Assembly: GCA_946478755.1 (NCBI GenBank)
Contig: CAMLDJ010000379.1
Span: 1 to 5,073 of the forward strand
Direction: 5' to 3'
Source of the DNA: an uncultured Pedobacter sp.
GTDB taxonomy: Bacteria; Bacteroidota; Bacteroidia; Sphingobacteriales; Sphingobacteriaceae
DNA: 5,073 nt
Shown here: positions 1-5,022 of the stretch, piece by piece
How positions within the stretch are numbered: position 1 is the stretch's first letter
How the letters are laid out: each line of letters opens with the position of its first letter
Notes under the pieces: model-generated
Told to the model about the DNA's origin: nothing
Databases searched by the model: none
What the model saw: only the letters and a program-made list of their open reading frames with translations
Program-made: the position numbers and the translations under genes

Positions 1-886
1 CAGCCTCTGGTGCTGTTTTTTGCTGAACCTGCCCAGCGAACCCGTAACTACCTAAATCCTCCTGCATCTTTGCCAAAGCCGACTCATCCAACCTGTTAAC
101 GTCCATCAACCCGTTAATATAAAACGCCTTTAAACTTTCTGGCTTCACGCCATTGGATAACCTGCCCGGTAAGCAAATATGATTAAGCTCCTTCTTCTTT
201 CGTAGCCAATCGCCAGACGGATCATTCTCATGAAGTCTTTGCATTACCATTACGGTAACGCTGCGCTTTTTATTCGTTTTACGGGTTGATAAGGTTCTCG
301 ATGTAAATCGGACAGCCTTTTTTAATTCAGCCTCACTTGTGGCTTCTTCTGGGTTAATTGGATCATCGGTAAATATCCAGTCTCCATGCATTCCGGTAAC
401 TCGTCCGCCGGTCGAGGTAACGAATCGCTCACCCATCTTGGTGTTTTTGTAGTGGGTCTTACCATCGCTATCTGCTTTAAAAGTAATATGTCCCGGAAAC
501 AACGCGTTGAATTTTTCGGACCGTAAAATATCCCTGGTCTTTACCGCGTGAGCAGTTGCCAGATCTGCGGCGTAAGAAGATGATATTGCCCTTATTGAAG
601 GTACTCTCACCCACTGCCATGCAGGGAATGATTGAGTAACTATTGTAGATTTTGAAGACCCAGGAGGTACATTTATTAGAATGTCAGGCTGCGACTCTCC
701 CCTTTCCCATGCTTCTTGCGCGGCTTGCAGCTCATTGCAAATGTATTCAATATGCCAGTTTGGGATTAATTCACCTGCTTCTATAGTCTCCCACATTTCC
801 AAAAAGAAGCGGTAGAAGCTACGTTTGCAAAGTACGGCTAGAGCCCTATTTGCGTCTAGCTTTAGTAATTTCTTCGAGGGCTGCAT
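1..886 (-). CDS. terL: Phage terminase large subunit (N-terminal ATPase part, cut by window edge)
   Basis: This is the packaging motor ATPase that, with the small subunit, drives DNA into the procapsid; the nuclease domain that cuts the concatemer would follow the ATPase. I translated 295 codons open to the left edge. The Walker A-like motif is NVPPGSSKST (residues 72-81, Lys79). The Walker B-like motif is WIFTDDP (170-176), with Asp174 and Asp175. A coupling motif, VMVMQRLHENDP, lies at 212-223. This order and the PPGSSKS form are typical of Terminase_6/TIGR01630-type phage terminases. The C-terminal RNase H-like nuclease domain lies outside the window. The ATG at 886 is the first start after an in-frame TAG eight codons upstream, so the gene overlaps the last 41 nt of terS. 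There is no clear Shine-Dalgarno, which suggests translation coupled to terS. The function is near certain; completeness cannot be judged. Confidence 0.95.
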   Translation of the reverse strand, partial: MQPSKKLLKLDANRALAVLCKRSFYRFFLEMWETIEAGELIPNWHIEYICNELQAAQEAWERGESQPDILINVPPGSSKSTIVTQSFPAWQWVRVPSIRAISSSYAADLATAHAVKTRDILRSEKFNALFPGHITFKADSDGKTHYKNTKMGERFVTSTGGRVTGMHGDWIFTDDPINPEEATSEAELKKAVRFTSRTLSTRKTNKKRSVTVMVMQRLHENDPSGDWLRKKKELNHICLPGRLSNGVKPESLKAFYINGLMDVNRLDESALAKMQEDLGSYGFAGQVQQKTAPEA

Positions 887-1304
887 CTGATAGCTGGTCG
901 TAATCTATATGATCATCTTCGGTAATATCAACTTTTGTTTCTGTCTTTTCTGCAAGGCCATTTAAACGCTGCGTTATTGATGGATTGTAAATGCCAGCCA
1001 TCCCTCCTTCAATCTGATCTTGCCTTATATGCCTTTTTATGCGCGAACAGATACCTACGAACACCTCATACCGCTTCTCGTAATTAATGAAGTAATGATC
1101 TAAAGTGGAGATAATTCCAAGATCTTCTACGTAGTTCTGAAAGCCTTCGTATGTTAAGGGTTTTTCTTTGGGTCTATTTACTTTGTCTGCATCCTTGCCT
1201 ACCCAATCAGTTACTAATATTGGGTCACCTTTTACTTTCGTCTTGTACGCAAGGAATAACTCAAACAGATCTTCCGGCTTTTTAATTGCTTTAACAGGGG
1301 GCAT
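846..1304 (-). CDS. terS: Phage terminase small subunit, gp3-type DNA-packaging protein
   Basis: This 152-aa protein probably recognises the phage packaging site and delivers DNA to TerL. The body from about residue 11 to 120 resembles the DNA-packaging gp3 family. It has an N-terminal helix with KPEDLFELFLAYK, then KEKPLTYEGFQNYVEDLG (47-63), a central helical segment with repeated Tyr, and the family-like ending GGMAGIYNPSITQRLNGLAEK (100-120). The last 30 residues are acidic and then basic. Position directly upstream of terL, overlapping it by 41 nt, supports the call. The ATG at 1304 has no Shine-Dalgarno; a Bacteroidetes-like -7 box lies about 20 nt upstream, so the transcript may have a very short leader. 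The family assignment is from remembered motif pattern plus context. Confidence 0.88.
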   Translation of the reverse strand: MPPVKAIKKPEDLFELFLAYKTKVKGDPILVTDWVGKDADKVNRPKEKPLTYEGFQNYVEDLGIISTLDHYFINYEKRYEVFVGICSRIKRHIRQDQIEGGMAGIYNPSITQRLNGLAEKTETKVDITEDDHIDYDQLSDAALEEITKARRK

Positions 1305-1323
1305 GTTTAGATTTATTTACATT

Positions 1324-1331
1324 CAAATATA
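1324..1331 (-). promoter_or_regulatory. Candidate Bacteroidetes-type -7 promoter box for terS-terL
   Basis: The minus strand reads TATATTTG, an exact match to the Bacteroidetes -7 consensus TAnnTTTG, about 20 nt before the terS ATG. Transcription would begin roughly 10 to 15 nt before the start codon. I see no good TTG/TTTG box at the expected distance upstream, so support is from the -7 element only. It would give the terminase genes their own promoter, which makes sense because the gene upstream of them runs in the opposite direction. Confidence 0.45.
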
Positions 1332-1345
1332 CAGTTTATTCTTTT

Positions 1346-1363
1346 AAGTCTATTTGGAATAAT
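1346..1363. repeat. Left copy of 18-bp direct repeat flanking the plus-strand gene
   Basis: The sequence AAGTCTATTTGGAATAAT recurs at 1922-1939 with one mismatch (T to C at the sixth base). The two copies bracket the only plus-strand gene. The left copy lies in the divergent region between terS and that gene. A weaker inverted match (TTATTC against GAATAA) lies just upstream, so this copy may also form a small stem. Confidence 0.7.
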
Positions 1364-1407
1364 AACTGACAATTTTCGTACGCGCCTGCTTATTCGTAAT
1401 ATTGATT

Positions 1408-1911
1408 ATGAAAGAGACTTGGTTTTATATTAGTGCGGTTACGTCTGCGATGCTTATCGGCTCGGTTACATACATTTTAAATTATCTGTGGATTAGATCA
1501 CCAAGGCTCTCAATGAGGTGTAAAGCTGACCTTGCTCACGTCACTTCTATTGACGGAAGAAAATACATTTATGTTTCCTGCCAGGCAAATATCGACAACT
1601 TTTCAAAGTACGAGGCTTACGATTTTAATGTTAAGTCAATAGAAGCAGACAGCCCGATTATGACAGTCGACATACGATCTATAAAGTTCAATAACAAACC
1701 AATTACAGATATCAACCCTAGCATTATCAGCTTTGTGATTCACAAAGAAAGTATCGACCCCTCATCGAGTAATCAGGGTGTGGCCGGTGAAGATAGAAAC
1801 CTGGATTCTCAGATCAAATTGAGGTGCACATATCAAAATCAGCTAGGAAACCGATACGAAAAGACGTTGACAGGCTCAATCACAGGCAATGCGTCGCCAT
1901 TAACCTTTTAA
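1408..1911 (+). CDS. Membrane-anchored protein of unknown function, possible phage moron
   Basis: I do not recognise this 167-aa protein. It has one hydrophobic segment at about residues 5-29, followed by a basic stretch (RSPRLSMRCK). The positive-inside rule would therefore place the large C-terminal part in the cytoplasm, though a periplasmic location is not excluded. Residues 40-167 are rich in alternating hydrophobic and polar residues, suggesting a beta-sandwich-like domain, with three Cys after the anchor. I chose the ATG at 1408 over a TTG two codons earlier. It is the only gene on the plus strand, it separates ninG from terS, and it lies between near-identical 18-bp repeats. Single genes in opposite orientation between phage modules are often morons with host-directed roles such as superinfection exclusion; that role is inference here. 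Confidence 0.78.
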   Translation: MKETWFYISAVTSAMLIGSVTYILNYLWIRSPRLSMRCKADLAHVTSIDGRKYIYVSCQANIDNFSKYEAYDFNVKSIEADSPIMTVDIRSIKFNNKPITDINPSIISFVIHKESIDPSSSNQGVAGEDRNLDSQIKLRCTYQNQLGNRYEKTLTGSITGNASPLTF

Positions 1912-1912
1912 A

Positions 1913-1937
1913 TATTCCAACAAGTCCATTTGGAATA
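1913..1937. terminator. Inverted repeat between convergent genes, possible bidirectional terminator
   Basis: TATTCCAA at 1913-1920 and TTGGAATA at 1930-1937 form a perfect 8-bp stem around a 9-nt loop. It begins one base after the stop of the plus-strand gene and ends seven bases before the stop of ninG on the other strand. That is where a shared terminator is expected. The stem is AT-rich and only a short T run follows on either strand, so termination efficiency is doubtful. Confidence 0.4.
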
Positions 1938-1939
1938 AT
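1922..1939. repeat. Right copy of 18-bp direct repeat flanking the plus-strand gene
   Basis: AAGTCCATTTGGAATAAT matches 17 of 18 bases of the copy at 1346-1363 in the same orientation. This copy overlaps the loop and right arm of the hairpin at 1913-1937. The pair is 576 bp apart and could be a relic of insertion of the gene between them or a shared regulatory element. Confidence 0.7.
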
Positions 1940-1944
1940 TTCGA

Positions 1945-2484
1945 TCACAAAAAATCAGTCTTACACTTATCCTTGTACAACTGGATTATTGCTATGACTT
2001 GTAGCTTATCCCATTTATGACTGAACTTACACCATGCTTCGAGCTTGTCTACTTCTTCCTGGCCTATCTTTTTGATGAGGTTTTTGCGGTAGTTGAGCAG
2101 GTTTGCATGCTCATGGCAATTGCACTTGATACACTGGCCGTGAACGTTATTTTCATTGAACCTGAGATATGAATGGCCCCCGACCGAATAGAAGTGGCCA
2201 GCGTTTAATTGGCTGTTATCTTTGAACGTCCCGCATGAGATACATTTAAACATTCCGTCCTTGCTATCTCTTTTACGGATACAAGCGTTGAAGGCTTCCT
2301 GTGCTTTATCCAATAGCCAGGGCAATGATCTATCCATCAAACTTACTGATCGTGCCTTAGCGGGCTTTATTTTGATTACCTTGATCTTTGTGTTTTCTTC
2401 CTTCATAGTCTTAGGGCGCTTGAAGCATTTGAATGAAGGATGCTTATCTACAGCTGAACAATGGGTGCAAATGACAGACTTCAC
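1945..2484 (-). CDS. ninG: NinG/Rap-like phage recombination nuclease
   Basis: This 179-aa protein belongs to the lambda NinG (Rap) family, which acts on branched DNA during RecBCD- or phage-mediated recombination. The conserved core is clear: CISCG (Cys81, Cys84), NAGHFYSVGGHSYLRFNENN (94-113, His97), HGQCIKCN (Cys118, Cys121) and NYRKNLIKKIGQEEVDKLE (131-149). It is an HNH-like fold with a structural zinc site. Lambda NinG (about 204 aa) also starts with a four-Cys zinc ribbon; here only Cys6, Cys9 and Cys20 remain, with His15 as a possible fourth ligand. The start is a GTG: it is the first start codon after an in-frame TAG at 2503-2505, and AGGAGG lies 7 nt upstream. The start overlaps the stop of a possible 22-codon ORF in a GTGA junction, suggesting coupled translation. 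Confidence 0.93.
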   Translation of the reverse strand: MKSVICTHCSAVDKHPSFKCFKRPKTMKEENTKIKVIKIKPAKARSVSLMDRSLPWLLDKAQEAFNACIRKRDSKDGMFKCISCGTFKDNSQLNAGHFYSVGGHSYLRFNENNVHGQCIKCNCHEHANLLNYRKNLIKKIGQEEVDKLEAWCKFSHKWDKLQVIAIIQLYKDKCKTDFL

Positions 2485-2549
2485 GATTCGTCCTCCTCTG
2501 GCCTATCTCTTTTAGGACTCCAAAATGATTCTATTTTAGTCGATTTCAT
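2481..2549 (-). CDS. Possible 22-aa leader ORF translationally coupled to ninG
   Basis: An ATG at 2549, preceded by an in-frame TAA, opens 22 codons ending in a TGA that overlaps the GTG of ninG (GTGA). The peptide starts MKSTKIESFW and ends with the acidic tail RPEEDES. It is highly charged and contains no membrane segment. The ninG Shine-Dalgarno (AGGAGG) lies inside it, encoding parts of Glu-Glu-Asp. The 4-nt overlap is typical of real coupled phage genes, but its own ribosome binding site is weak and an ORF this short can arise by chance. It could be a leader peptide, a tiny protein, or nothing. Confidence 0.35.
   Translation of the reverse strand: MKSTKIESFWSPKRDRPEEDES
2492..2497 (-). 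promoter_or_regulatory. Strong Shine-Dalgarno deciding the ninG GTG start
   Basis: The minus strand reads AGGAGG with 7 nt before the GTG at 2484. It stands out because most genes here lack a good site, and it supports the non-ATG start of ninG. Confidence 0.75.
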
Positions 2550-2590
2550 ACTTTAAGTTAATTTAGTTTCATACTACCACGTGGATACTT
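2544..2590. repeat. Short direct repeats around an 8-bp palindrome upstream of ninG
   Basis: TTTCATACT occurs exactly at 2544-2552 and 2567-2575, 23 bp apart, and a third partial copy, GATACTT, follows at 2584-2590. Between the last two lies the palindrome CCACGTGG (2577-2584). The spacing and palindrome resemble an operator or protein-binding site in the untranslated stretch before ninG. The right-hand repeats lie in the noncoding gap and the left one covers the start of the possible 22-aa ORF. No binding protein is known from this window. Confidence 0.4.
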
Positions 2591-2623
2591 CGCATATCAT
2601 TGCAATTTATTTAACTGACTGTT

Positions 2624-2926
2624 TCATTTCACCCTCCTTTCTCCAGTAAACGCTTTCCGAAGACCATTTACTATAGCGGTGTCTGTAGCCAGCTTTCTGC
2701 CTTTATAGATAATATCTCCGTTTGACTTAAAAATTAGAATTGGATTTACGGAGTCGCCATAAAATATTATTGAATTATTTTCAGATATTTCTTTTATATA
2801 TTGATTTAAAGAAGGTGATCCGTTATAAATCAACAAAGTACTATCCGATACCTTTTTTTGTTTTTTCTGACCGAATGCAAGAACCGATAAGGCTGCAATT
2901 GCAAGTGTTAGTATTACTTTTCTCAT
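2624..2926 (-). CDS. Small exported protein with a phage-type NGDI...KG motif
   Basis: This 100-aa protein begins with a clear Sec signal peptide: basic MRK, hydrophobic core at residues 4-18, and a likely cleavage near AFG-Q at 19-20, a pattern usual in Bacteroidetes. There is no lipobox Cys. The mature part is basic at both ends (QKKQKK; GERRVK). Residues 63-94, ILIFKSNGDIIYKGRKLATD and onward to GLRKAFTG, resemble a short motif (hydrophobic strand, NGDI, KG, then D...V..GL) that I recall from small cytoplasmic phage proteins; I cannot name a family. If correct, this is that module placed behind a signal peptide. It could act in the periplasm, for example on lysis or superinfection, but nothing in the sequence shows this. 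The ATG has no Shine-Dalgarno. Confidence 0.75.
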   Translation of the reverse strand: MRKVILTLAIAALSVLAFGQKKQKKVSDSTLLIYNGSPSLNQYIKEISENNSIIFYGDSVNPILIFKSNGDIIYKGRKLATDTAIVNGLRKAFTGERRVK

Positions 2927-2965
2927 ATCTATATATTACTGCAAAAAATACGCATTATCCCCCAA

Positions 2966-3163
2966 TTAAACAACATTTATCCCTAGTATTTCCCTTGCCT
3001 TGTTTAAAGCTATCTCAGGCCCCAGGTCGTTGCCTTCCTCATCGCAGTTATCCGAATCTGGTTTACCTGGGACTGGTTTGATGAAGCAAGAACGTAGGCC
3101 CCGGTGTGTTCGGTAGGACTCGAACAGTTGTTCGGACTGGACGAAGTAGTGGTCGTGGTTCAT
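2966..3163 (-). CDS. Hypothetical 65-aa phage protein
   Basis: I do not recognise this small protein. It is soluble, with an aromatic and His-rich N-terminus (MNHDHYFVQSEQLFESYR), a central acidic patch (DSDNCDEEGND, residues 37-47) and a C-terminal helix ending in REILGINVV. Support for it being real comes from context. Its ATG overlaps the TGA of the preceding gene in an ATGA junction, and a good Shine-Dalgarno (GGGAGGA) lies 7 nt upstream. It is the last gene of the packed accessory run before the exported protein gene. Confidence 0.7.
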   Translation of the reverse strand: MNHDHYFVQSEQLFESYRTHRGLRSCFIKPVPGKPDSDNCDEEGNDLGPEIALNKAREILGINVV

Positions 3164-3654
3164 GGCTTAGTCCTCCCGCTAGTAACCGCTACCAGATTTG
3201 CAACAGCTACTTTTAATGATTCTTCACTGTTGCTTAATTGCTCCCTGAGTTCCTTCACCTGCTCCTTATAATCCACAATCTCCACCCCTTCACCAAGGAT
3301 AGCTTTTTTAGCCCTTTCAGCAAGGTTTGTCATTCCGGATGACTTGTATACTTCCATTGCCCTGGCTGCTGCTAATTGGAGGACGTGAGCGGTGTGCTGC
3401 TCTGCTTGGTGTTTGTATTGGGAGACGTATTCGTCCAACATTTCTAAACAAGTTGACTTGTAAAAAGAAACCATTTCAAATCCGTCTTTTTCGTCGTCCC
3501 ATTGACGAAAGTAGTTTTGATCAATTATTTCCTCAGCAGTCATCACCTCTCCGGGTTTGTCGGTTGGCTGCTGCCTCTCCAATCCGCACTTAACACATTT
3601 CTTTGCTTCTGCATCAAATATGAAGCATCCACATTTACAGGTTTGTAGTTCCAT
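3160..3654 (-). CDS. Hypothetical protein with N-terminal zinc ribbon and C-terminal coiled coil
   Basis: This 164-aa protein has a Cys-rich N-terminus with a CxCxC and CxxC arrangement (Cys6, Cys8, Cys10, Cys20, Cys23), which reads as a small zinc ribbon. A mostly helical middle (residues 40-120) contains EEIIDQNYFRQWDDEKDGFE and an Ala-rich segment (95-100). Residues about 128-155 (YKEQVKELREQLSNSEESLK onward) have heptad-like Leu/Val spacing consistent with a short coiled coil, so it may be oligomeric. It overlaps its upstream neighbour by 1 nt (TGATG) and its downstream neighbour by 4 nt (ATGA), so the three genes are probably translated together. The function is unknown; nucleic acid or protein binding through the ribbon is a guess. 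Confidence 0.8.
   Translation of the reverse strand: MELQTCKCGCFIFDAEAKKCVKCGLERQQPTDKPGEVMTAEEIIDQNYFRQWDDEKDGFEMVSFYKSTCLEMLDEYVSQYKHQAEQHTAHVLQLAAARAMEVYKSSGMTNLAERAKKAILGEGVEIVDYKEQVKELREQLSNSEESLKVAVANLVAVTSGRTKP
3171..3177 (-). promoter_or_regulatory. Shine-Dalgarno for the 65-aa gene
   Basis: GGGAGGA on the minus strand lies 7 nt before the ATG at 3163, inside the end of the preceding gene. Together with the ATGA overlap it supports the 65-aa ORF as a true gene. Confidence 0.6.
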
Positions 3655-4061
3655 CAGTAAATAGGTTTAGGTTCTTCTTTAATTGGTTTGTAGTGTGAAA
3701 TAAAACCGCCTTCCCAATCTGCCTGAACCTCATGTAAAGGGTAAGGAAAATATGATATGTTAGTCTTACCTGTCTTAAACCAAACTTTATATTGAATACT
3801 GTTATCAGTTGGCAAATTACTTCCATCAGGTTCTATTCTGATCCAGCCGTTGTTGTCATTTATGCCTTTCAGTTCATTTAAGCGGATATCGTTTGAATGA
3901 TCACCTAAAAAATGATAGGAGTCCACCTCAAATAACTCGTACTCGTTGATATGAGAAGTATTTAACCAGCCATCTTTATCGATGTAACCTTTCAACACTT
4001 CGTAATGCTTACCGTACGCAGCCTTTATAGCCTCCTGCTTGGCCTCTTCGTTTGTTTTCAT
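3654..4061 (-). CDS. DUF551-like phage protein
   Basis: This 135-aa protein has two recognisable parts. Residues 16-34 (YGKHYEVLKGYIDKDGWLN) form a motif also seen, in a diverged form, in the gene at 4329-4757. The C-terminal half (residues 72-135) fits the layout of DUF551-like domains: GWIRIEPDGSNLP at 72-84, a YKVWFKTG strand, and the ending HYKPIKEEPKPIY (123-135). The DUF551 link is from memory of the W-I...LP...H-x-P-x-x-x-P pattern, and the biochemical role of that family is unknown. The ATG at 4061 follows the previous stop by 8 nt with no Shine-Dalgarno but with a CAAACC leader shared with the gene before it. Its stop overlaps the next start by one base. Confidence 0.82.
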   Translation of the reverse strand: MKTNEEAKQEAIKAAYGKHYEVLKGYIDKDGWLNTSHINEYELFEVDSYHFLGDHSNDIRLNELKGINDNNGWIRIEPDGSNLPTDNSIQYKVWFKTGKTNISYFPYPLHEVQADWEGGFISHYKPIKEEPKPIY

Positions 4062-4067
4062 GGTTTG
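4055..4067 (-). repeat. 13-bp start-site repeat, copy 1
   Basis: The minus strand reads CAAACCATGAAAA across the start codon of the DUF551-like gene. The same 13 bases occur at 4312-4324 across the start codon of the basic protein gene. In both cases the preceding gene ends 8 to 10 nt before the ATG. Confidence 0.55.
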
Positions 4068-4069
4068 TG

Positions 4070-4318
4070 TTAATTGAATGATCTTAATATTGAAACTTTA
4101 CGGGTTCTGCTATCATAACCAACGCCGTTTGACATTACGTATAATGGCCCGCTAAATAGTTCTCGTTTAATAGATTTAACTGTTTTAATTAGCCGTACCA
4201 TTTTAAACCGTTGACAGCTCTTTCGGTTAGGTAAGGTCTTTAACAAGTATTCCTGTTTAAATGGATTGGCATAAATATGCTGCCATTCAAGATTCTTTTG
4301 TTTTCTGGTCTTTTTCAT
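4070..4318 (-). CDS. Small basic hypothetical protein
   Basis: This 82-aa protein is strongly basic and starts MKKTRKQKNLEWQH. Lys and Arg are spread through its whole length, for example NRKSCQRFKMVRLIKTVKSIKR (about residues 31-52), followed by a Gly-rich turn (NGVGYDSRTRK) near the C-terminus. I do not recognise a family; the charge would suit nucleic acid binding, but that is inference. A longer form starting at an ATG at 4339 is possible and would overlap the preceding gene by 11 nt. I prefer 4318 because it lies 10 nt after the preceding stop and shares the 13-bp CAAACCATGAAAA start context with the next gene. Confidence 0.68.
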   Translation of the reverse strand: MKKTRKQKNLEWQHIYANPFKQEYLLKTLPNRKSCQRFKMVRLIKTVKSIKRELFSGPLYVMSNGVGYDSRTRKVSILRSFN

Positions 4319-4324
4319 GGTTTG
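4312..4324 (-). repeat. 13-bp start-site repeat, copy 2
   Basis: CAAACCATGAAAA on the minus strand is identical to 4055-4067. Its conservation around an ATG supports choosing 4318 as the start of the basic protein gene. Confidence 0.55.
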
Positions 4325-4328
4325 GGGA

Positions 4329-4757
4329 TTAAATATCATCTGTTTTAGCCCCTTGTAATGGCCTGATCATCAAACCGTCTTCTGATTCCTCAAAATCAAT
4401 ATTGTACATTCGATTATAAGTTGATTTATAAACCGGGTTATCATTGTAATTTCCATCAAAACGAGGCACTTCATTTTCAATGACTTTAGCCCATTCAGAA
4501 GATAACCAGCCCTTTTTATTGATATGTCTTGAAAATACAGCATACAAGTCTGCGCCCCACAATTCTTTTGGATCTATTAAATCAGTTTCCTCAATGTGGT
4601 TCATGAACGTGTCAAGCGCTTCTCTCGTGTTGAGGTGTTCGACATCTACCGCATATACAAGTAATATGTGTTCGCTGTTAATGTTTCTGTCGTTGTAGTC
4701 AGTCATAAACTCTACAATCTTGTAAACCTCTTGATCTGTGAATAATCTTTTTTCCAT
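4329..4757 (-). CDS. Hypothetical 142-aa phage protein sharing a GWL motif with the 3654-4061 product
   Basis: This acidic protein is not recognised as a known family. Its N-terminal half (1-60) is predicted helical by residue pattern (QEVYKIVEFMTDYNDR; REALDTFMNHIEE). Residues 67-86 (WGADLYAVFSRHINKKGWLS) align with YGKHYEVLKGYIDKDGWLN of the gene two places downstream, keeping the aromatic-Gly, Tyr, Val, Ile, Lys and GWL positions. The two therefore probably share a small domain. The C-terminus has a Tyr/Asn-rich stretch (GNYNDNPVYKSTYNRMYN, 102-119), then MIRPLQG. The start at 4757 has no strong Shine-Dalgarno. It sits 31 nt after the previous gene and 10 nt before the next. Confidence 0.78.
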   Translation of the reverse strand: MEKRLFTDQEVYKIVEFMTDYNDRNINSEHILLVYAVDVEHLNTREALDTFMNHIEETDLIDPKELWGADLYAVFSRHINKKGWLSSEWAKVIENEVPRFDGNYNDNPVYKSTYNRMYNIDFEESEDGLMIRPLQGAKTDDI

Positions 4758-4788
4758 CTTTTTGTATTTAAGTTTTCCTTATGTTTTG

Positions 4789-5022
4789 TTAGTGGTTGGT
4801 TTCTATGAATGAACTTAATTTCCATGAGCCATAAATCCCGACCAACTTTACCATTTGTGGAGTTACAGGGATGTAAATATCAGGGCATAACCTTGACCAA
4901 TAACCACCTGTGTATTCTACCTCCCGGACAATTACCTTCTGTCCTTCGTCAAGGATCACTTTGCCGCCTATATCAAAGATTTCGTATTTTGAGGTCAATT
5001 CTGATCCTACTTCTATCTCCAT
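4789..5022 (-). CDS. Small beta-rich hypothetical phage protein
   Basis: This 77-aa protein starts MEIEVGSELTSKYEIFDIGG and has alternating hydrophobic residues and Gly turns, as in a small beta-barrel. A conserved-looking tract, YTGGYWSRLCPDIYIPVTPQ, lies near residues 37-56, and the C-terminus is SWKLSSFIETNH. I recall similar small proteins from Bacteroidetes phages but cannot name a family or function. Two starts are possible: ATG at 5022 or a GTG directly before it at 5025. I chose the ATG, which overlaps by one base the TGA of a possible 12-aa ORF and has a G-rich site (GGGGGAG) just upstream. Confidence 0.72.
   Translation of the reverse strand: MEIEVGSELTSKYEIFDIGGKVILDEGQKVIVREVEYTGGYWSRLCPDIYIPVTPQMVKLVGIYGSWKLSSFIETNH

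Noticed and set aside
1349..1356. TCTATTTG as a -7 box for the plus-strand gene
   Set aside because: It matches TAnnTTTG at five of six fixed positions, but the same near-match occurs in the second repeat copy, where no plus-strand gene follows, and no upstream -33 element is visible.
1402..1407. TTG start two codons before the ATG of the plus-strand gene
   Set aside because: An ATG is available at 1408, directly before the Lys-Glu and hydrophobic segment, and nothing favours the rarer TTG.
2222..2515. Plus-strand ORF of 97 codons opposite ninG
   Set aside because: It lies fully antisense to the clear ninG gene and its product has no recognisable features beyond what the reverse frame would give by chance.
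2942..2950. Minus-strand TATTTTTTG as a promoter of the exported protein gene
   Set aside because: It has one base too many between TA and TTTG for the Bacteroidetes -7 consensus and no clear -33 element, so it could be just an AT-rich tract.
2740..3081. Plus-strand ORF of 113 codons spanning two minus-strand genes and their gap
   Set aside because: It is antisense to the exported protein and the 65-aa protein, and its composition (Leu, Tyr, Pro-rich) looks like a shadow of those genes.
3635..3826. Minus-strand ORF of 63 codons inside the DUF551-like gene
   Set aside because: It is an alternative frame within a better-supported coding region and lacks a plausible ribosome site.
4319..4339. 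Extended start at 4339 for the basic protein gene
   Set aside because: It would overlap the preceding gene by 11 nt, and the ATG at 4318 has the better spacing and the start context shared with the next gene.
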